A stretch of 64,000 nucleotides of DNA from Abelmoschus esculentus (Eukaryota; Streptophyta; Magnoliopsida; Malvales; Malvaceae), in assembly GCA_035048815.1 (NCBI GenBank), contig JAUCBN010000001.1, positions 21,591,001 through 21,655,000 of the forward strand, in the 5' to 3' direction. Made by a program: the position numbers and the translations under genes. Shown here piece after piece: positions 58,536 through 64,000 of this stretch. Each line of letters begins with the position of its first letter. Position 1 is the first letter of the stretch. The notes beneath the pieces were generated by a model, which had not been told where the DNA came from, searched no databases, and saw only the letters and a list, made by a program, of their open reading frames with translations.

Positions 58536-59788
58536 CTCTCGTTAATATGGTCATAATTGGTCTGTAGTCCAATCCTTTACATGGTGTGCTTGAATAACCA
58601 TATGACATGTCAATTGTATTCAATGTTTATCAAATTCCAAATAATACAATATCATGTAGATTATTTCATTTTTCCCTTAGGCTATAACATATAAAATATC
58701 AAGTTATAATTGAACCTTAGCTCCATTTAACCTATCACAAGTTATTTTTATTTTAAACATATCACAATCTCACATATTCATCATATTCTTCAAGAGAAAA
58801 AGTTCACTATTTTACCTTAGTAATACTTACCATTCAATCTCATATATAAACTTATTCTATCTGAGCCTTTTTCACAATGCAACATAACATTAAATTGTTA
58901 AAAAAATATAATAGGGATGACACCAAATCAATTCCTTGACACAAATACACTCCTATTGAGAATGAAAAGCTTTTAAGGCTCTTGAATCACTATCTCTTTG
59001 CTCTTTGAGGTGTTAGGATGAGAAGATGTTTTTTTTTCTCAATTACTTGAACTTGGAAAAAATAAGGGATTGTGTTAGAATTAATTCTAATATTCAAAAT
59101 CATTAATTAATCTTACCAAAGTTTACAGATATCACTTAATTGAAGGAATCCATCTCCTAACTCATGGGTTCATCTTTGATACTTAAGACTTTATAGTTAA
59201 ATTAAAAATCAAACTATCAAGATCTAAATACTCAATTCTAAAAAAATATAGGTTTTTCATATTTGATATTTTCTAGAATCTTCCATTTTTTATTAGAAAA
59301 ACACTCAAAAAAAATATTTAAAATGAAGAAAAAACACCAAGTAAATCAAAAAATCCTTTCATCGAATCCTTTTCAGGTTTGATTTAACATCAACCACTCA
59401 ACTCAACAACACTGATATAAAAAACTTACCAATAACAATAAAACAAGAAGCTCATATTGAAAAAAAGATGAGAGAGAAAAAAAGTTTTTGCTTATTTTGA
59501 AACAAAAGAGAAGAGTGAAAGAGAGGCGACAGAAGGAAAAATCAACCAAAAATAGAGTTTTCGAAAAGGTAAAAGAGGATTAAAAATATCCCACAAACTA
59601 TTATATTTACTTCTCAATGGTCCCTATGTTTTTGTTCTTCAAAACTAAACTTAATTGCTCATAAATTACAAAAAGACCACCTAACTTCAATTAGGTTTTT
59701 AATCCAAAATTCCTCAAATATTAAGGTTTTAAATTCAGAATTTCACTTATTTTAGGAATTTGAATTAGGGCAAAAATAAGGCGTTACA

Positions 59789-62000
59789 ACACTCTTTTCC
59801 TAAAAAAATTTTATCCTCAAAATTTATCTAGATCAAAGAGATGCAGATACTTGGCATTTACAACAGGTTTAGGCTCTCACGTAGCCTCATCGTGACCACG
59901 ATTACGCCATATTACCTTTACCATCTTAGTAATTTTCCTTCAAAGTATTTTCTTGTCCTAAGCAAGAATTTCTATTGGTTCCTCGTAAACTGAAAGAACA
60001 TGGGATTAATTAGCTAGATAACATCTCAACATAGAGACATGAGCGACGTTATGAATATGCTTGAGCTCTGAAGGTAACTCAAGCAGATAAGTCATAGTTC
60101 CACACGACAAATAATCCAATAAGGGTCGATATAACGAGGACTCAACTTGTTTTTCTGATTGAAGCAAAGTACCTTTCTTCAAGGGGATGCCTCTAAGAAA
60201 ACTTCATCTTCCACCTCAACCTCAAGATCTTTACGTCTTAAATCAACATATGATTTCTGTTTACAACTTTAAGTTGATCTTGAATAAATCTAATAGTTTT
60301 CTGAGCCTCTTGTATAAGATCGGGTCTAATAACCTATGCTCACTAAGCTCAGTCCAACCAATAGAGGTATGCCATTTACGCCCATACAGAGCCTCATAGG
60401 GTGTCACCTTAATATTAGGCTGATAGCTATTATTGTATACAAACTTTACAAGCGATAGGAATTCCAGCTAACTTTCCTCTCAACATATCTATTAAGACTT
60501 GAATCACCTGCTCTGACTTGTATCGGTCTGCGAATGATAAGAAATGCTGAAGTTCAAACGAGTAACCAAAATAGAATAAAGTGATCCCAAAAATTTCAAT
60601 ATAAACCTCAGATCTCGGTCAAAAATAATAGATAAAGGTATCCCATGTAACCGAAAAATCTTAGAGATATGAAGTTGAGATAACTTATTCAAAGGGTAGT
60701 TTCTTAAAACTAGTTTACTGAGCCTCAAACCAAACAAACGGGACATCCTAAAAAATTTGGTTAATGGTGCAGAGATAATAAACAATACCTCAATAAATCT
60801 CTAATAATACTCGACCAAACCCAAAAAGTTGTAAATCTTTAAAACACTTTTAGGTTGTTTTCATCCCAAAATAACTTTAATTTTCTTCGGATCGACTTGA
60901 ATACCTTTAGTTGAAATGATATGAACCAAGAATACAACCTTAGATAACAAAAACTCACACTTACTGAATTTTGCATAAAATTATTTCTCTTAGAGTTTGT
61001 AAAACAATATAAAGATGTTCTTCATGTTCAGCCTCAGTTTTAGAGTAAAACAAAATGTTGTCAATAAAACTATAACAAACTGATCTAGATAAGTTTGAAA
61101 CACCCTATTCATCATGTCCATGAAAGCATCAAGGGCATTAGTTAGTCCGAATGGTATCACAAGAAACTCGTAATGACCATAACATGTTTGAAAGGTTGTT
61201 TTAAACACTTGAAAATCCTTAACCTAAGTTGATAATAACCAGATCTCATGTCTATTATAAAAAAAATTAAAGCTTCTTGGAACTCATCAAAAAAGTCATC
61301 AATGTGAGAAAGAGTATATTTATTCTAAATCACTAATTTTTTCAACTTTAGGTAATCAATACACAGACGAAGTGACCAATATTTCTTCTTGAAAAATAAG
61401 ACATGAGCTTCCTATGGAGAAATAATGGGTCGAATAAAAACTATATCCCAAAGTTCTTGTAACTAAACTTTTAACTTCATATGCTATGTTAGAGCCATCA
61501 GATAGGGTGCCATAGACATATGGGTCATCCCCGGGTATAACTCAATGTCAAACTCAATCTCCTTTCGCTTAGGTTTTAGGCTTGTTAATTTTTCGGAAAT
61601 ACGTCCGAAAAGTCTATCACAAATAAAATTTTATCCATAACTGAATCATAATGTTTTAGATCAAATATGTAAGAAAGATAAGCAACTGACCCTTTATTAA
61701 TCATCTTTTCGACCTTCAGAACCGATAAAATATTGAAAAAAAAACTTTATTCTCACCCATAAATACACCTAACAATCATCAGAGGTCTTCAAAGTAACCC
61801 TTTTCCTTTCATGGTCTAGATTAACTTTGTGGACTGACAAATAATCTATACCGAGTATCATATTAAATTACCCAAAAGGTAACTCAATCATATTAGTTGA
61901 AAAGATTTCCTCTTGAATCTCAAAAGGACAATTTTTATAAACTTTAGTAAACTCAACATGGTTACCTACAAGACTATAAACAGTGACCGAATTACTAGTT
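59789..62000 (-). pseudogene. Ty3/gypsy chromovirus pol remnant with a large internal deletion
   Basis: Minus-strand order: protease end about 61990-61790 ('CPFEIQEEIF', 'MILGIDYL'); reverse transcriptase about 61570-60800 ('YPGMTHMSMAPYLMAL', 'HVLFFKKKYWSLRLCIDYLK', 'YGHYEFLVIPFGLTNA'). The usual FIDD catalytic motif is replaced by a Leu-Leu-Thr-Thr stretch (about 61075), so it is dead. The RT tail ('SAPLTKFF', about 60775) runs straight into the integrase core ('LHGIPLSIIFDRDLRF', about 60650). RNase H, the integrase zinc finger and its first catalytic region are therefore deleted. Integrase C-terminal parts and a chromodomain tail ('VIWRNRGHDEAT', about 59920) follow. Many stops. It adjoins LTR copy B. 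Confidence 0.8.
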
Positions 62001-62740
62001 TTTTCCTGAACCACTATAACTATAACGTCACCATCTAAAGTAAAAACTCAACCAGAAGGTGGAACCACTGATCCGATATGATACTCACTTGAAGGTGAAA
62101 CCTCTAAACTTTCCTGAACAGTATATCCCAACCCAATGAAATGTCATGATCCAATTTTTGAGTCTTAATGCATTCCTTATATTTATCAAGAGGAGTGCAT
62201 ATCATTTCCGAAATAATATAATCCAAGTTTATAATAAATTCTAATTTTGATATATCACATGACATCATCATACAAATTGTTTCAGAAATCATAATAATAG
62301 AGTTGCACGTACGCATACAATATCGAACAAACATATATACAGCACAAGGAGAGACACAACTTAGGTAGCTAAAACTTAACGTCGAGAATGACGTCTACTA
62401 GACTCAACCCTACCACTAGGTCGAGCAAATACAAAACCTATGAATAAAAATCACATAAGTAAACTACTATGCCACAATACTAAGATTACACAGTTCAATA
62501 ATACTGATAACTCACATACGAGTCCCTAAGGTTGTGAAATAGAAGGTAGTTCGAGAGGAGTAAGGAATTATGTATCCAAATCAATATCACCTGAACCAAA
62601 CAATTAAACTGATTTTAACTCAGATAAAGTCAAACTTCAAATTACTACTCATAAAAGAATGAATCAAAAACCATACATCGGGATCGAATTTTAAAAAATG
62701 GACATCGCCATTAGACTTAGAATATCGAGAAACATATAGT
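62001..62740 (-). other. Probable gag/protease remnant of the chromovirus, unrecognisable
   Basis: By position this should hold the end of gag and start of protease in minus orientation. The frame at 62334-62104 has no similarity I can defend. A Ser/Arg-rich segment near 62400-62370 might be the basic tail of Gag. Confidence 0.35.
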
Positions 62741-62749
62741 GAGACTGAA

Positions 62750-62910
62750 TCAAAAATGTTAAATCTGACGTTAGTATTGGTTGACGTTGATGTCAATACT
62801 AGTCAACGCTGACGTCAGTAAGGTCAACAATCAACATGTCAAGTTGGTCAACGATCAACGGGTCAGTTTAGTCAATGATTAATGGGTTGGAGCGGTCAAT
62901 GAGTCGATAT
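62750..62910. repeat. Cluster of GTCAA/TTGAC words
   Basis: Eight TTGAC or GTCAA words in about 120 bp (near 62780, 62792, 62802, 62823, 62838, 62847, 62872, 62895), with two TGACGTCA-like palindromes. The units are imperfect 'ggtcaacgatcaac' repeats. TTGAC is the core of the W-box bound by WRKY factors, but here it lies inside decayed retroelement sequence. Confidence 0.6.
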
Positions 62911-63499
62911 TGAAAAATCTAAAATCTGGAAATTTTCAAAAATTCCTAGAAAATTCAAGATATTTTTAGAAAATCTAAGTATTCACTACAACAAAATTGG
63001 CTTTTAGCGGCACTTTTAGTAGCTTTTTTAAGAAAACGTCACAAAATTTGTACCTTTAGTGGCGCTTGCTTAAAATGCCACTATATATAAGCTATTAGCG
63101 GTATTTTAGAAAAAATGTCACAAAAAATCATATCTTTGCGGTATTTTTGGAAAATGTCACTAGAAATCATATCTTTAACGACATTTTTGGAAAAAATGTC
63201 ACTAGAAATCATATCTTTAGTGGTGTTTTAGGTAGTCACTAATAATCATATCTTTAGCAACGATTTTTAGAAAATGCCATAGGCACAAATATTGCGGCAT
63301 TTTTACAATCAAACGCCACTAATGACTTGTTTTTAAGTGACGTTTTTAGTAAAACGCCGCTAAAAATTATAACACCTAAATATGTGTTAAAAATAAGAAT
63401 TAAAATTATTACAATTTGGAGTTTTGAACTTGTTCCTCTTGTCTTGAGGAGTGTTATCTTAAACATCTAAGATAAGAACTATTTTTGTTTTTAATCCCT

Positions 63500-63960
63500 T
63501 TTGAAACAGTCTTATTATATCCCCGGACCTTATATCCCTTTACCTTCATCAATCGGCCTCACCGTCGGGAGGTGTTCGCAACCGCCGCCACGGGTGGGCT
63601 TATTATCGACGCCGAGCCCAACGCCGATCATCACTTGCAATGTTGAGGAAGCATTCGCTGTGGAGATGCCCAGGTATGTGCAATGAGAACTACCATTTAA
63701 ATCGTTCTACCGTCGATCTCCTTCATAGTTCAACTGTGGTTGTCACCTTCTGTGATATCTTGCCGGCATGCCTTGGACCCAACCCCGTCGACCTCACGCT
63801 TATATGGATTACCGTTCACCGTGGGTAACGTTGGGAGCTTCTACATCAAAAACCCTCTCAAACTTCTTATATTTTCCCTCTCTGGTGTCTTCTTAAGAAA
63901 ACTATTGCCTCTCCGCCACTATAAAACATGGAGGCAGTGCCTATACTCACTAAAAGCTTA
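63500..63960 (+). other. GC-rich, gene-like sequence inside the CACTA element
   Basis: Composition jumps above the surroundings. On the plus strand 63501-63686 reads a Pro/Ser/Thr-rich peptide ending in 'EEAFAVEMPRYV'. The bases after CCCAG (63671) read GTATGTGC, a good splice donor. Another frame over 63540-63640 reads 'TGGLIIDAEPNADHH'. I recognise none of these. The region could be the element's own 5' gene or a captured host fragment. Confidence 0.4.
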
Positions 63961-64000
63961 AAGCTTAGCTTCAAAAGTGCAGGGAAAATGGCGAGAGCAT
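63928..64000 (+). CDS. Possible start of a gene, cut by the window end
   Basis: An ATG at 63928 opens 24 codons with no stop up to the end of the window ('MEAVPILTKSLKLSFKSAGK' are the first 20). The start context ACATGG is acceptable. Lys/Ser-rich, no recognisable domain. Inside a CACTA element it could be the transposase, an accessory ORF, a captured exon or chance. Confidence is low because so little is visible. Confidence 0.25.
   Translation, partial: MEAVPILTKSLKLSFKSAGKMARA

Larger units (their letters stand above)
45225..59788 (-). mobile_element. Ty3/gypsy chromovirus 3' LTR, copy B, split by two large insertions
   Basis: The pieces at about 45225-45429, 52862-53071 and 58536-59788 line up, in order, with copy A (839-1553 plus 6476-7516). 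Shared landmarks are 'catgtggat', 'cttagcctagtga', 'atcatatttttcc', 'tagtccaatc' and 'tgacatgtcaattgta'. Removing the insertions leaves about 1.7 kb, the same length as copy A. The right end reads GCGTTACA|ACACTCTTTTCC, the LTR/polypurine junction on the minus strand. It is continuous with the pol remnant at 59789-62000. Confidence 0.7.
62984..64000. mobile_element. CACTA (En/Spm-like) transposon, left end, runs off the window
   Basis: Begins with the signature terminus CACTACAACAAAA, then many subterminal repeats of 'ttagcggcattttagaaaatgtcac' in both orientations between 63000 and 63370, the typical transposase-binding region. The 3-bp target would be ATT (62981-62983). The interior from 63480 is distinctly GC-richer and has gene-like stretches. 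The other terminus is outside the window. Confidence 0.85.

Noticed and set aside
60187..60399. 70-codon plus-strand frame
   Set aside because: Antisense to the gypsy integrase C-terminal remnant.
1..64000. tRNA, rRNA or small nucleolar RNA genes
   Set aside because: No cloverleaf A/B-box pairs or rRNA-like stretches were noticed. The only tRNA-related signals are primer-binding sites of retroelements. A covariance-model search would be needed to exclude small RNAs.

Overview
The window is nuclear DNA from a flowering plant, most likely a dicot with a repeat-rich genome. A cotton-like (Malvaceae) source fits the LTR families, but that is an impression, not a proof. The base composition is AT-rich. 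There is one believable host gene, with plant-type GT..AG introns, and nearly everything else is transposable elements at different stages of decay, many nested in each other. I saw no bacterial operons, rRNA, tRNA or CRISPR.

Left third (1-16.4 kb). A minus-oriented Ty3/gypsy chromovirus LTR (about 839-7516, with a scrap of chromodomain to 7735) is split by a complete but non-autonomous LTR element (1554-6475, target duplication CAAGG). A second, decayed gypsy element follows, also minus-oriented. Its 5' LTR is at about 14.9-16.4 kb, its gag remnant at 13.15-14.56 kb, and its 3' part runs down to about 7.7 kb. It carries a minisatellite (9.4-10.0 kb), a hAT-type MITE (8884-9364, perfect 8-bp duplication) and a solo LTR (10146-11492, duplication CCTAA).

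Middle (16.9-32.3 kb). A nearly full-length Ty1/copia element on the plus strand (16931-23127, duplication GTAAA) lies next to a LINE-like zinc-binding-domain remnant and a second, minus-strand copia element that has lost most of gag (24437-28764, duplication CCATC). Then comes the host gene: a three-exon MORN-repeat protein on the minus strand (30105-32098). Its original N-terminus may have been cut off by a frameshift in a run of four identical bases.

Right of the gene (32.6-45 kb). A 6-kb hAT-type element with a second, transposase-bearing hAT element nested inside it begins about 560 bp upstream of the MORN start codon. After it come another MITE-like element and a decayed plant-mobile-domain (MAIN-like) pseudogene.

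Right end (45.2-64 kb). A second copy of the chromovirus LTR has been broken open by a Mutator-like element with long inverted termini (45430-52852) and by a small minus-strand copia-type element (53072-58535). Each of these hosts a copy of the TATCGATA-rich gypsy LTR, and one of those hosts a further LTR-like unit, so insertions are four deep. The Mutator-like element holds a recognisable fragment of an F-box/MYND gene, intron included, and a second unidentified coding fragment, which makes it a Pack-MULE candidate. The pol remnant of the chromovirus follows (59789-62000). The window ends inside a CACTA transposon that starts at 62984 and carries unusually GC-rich, possibly captured sequence. 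No novel multi-gene system is apparent. The captured fragments and the altered MORN gene are the parts most worth following up.
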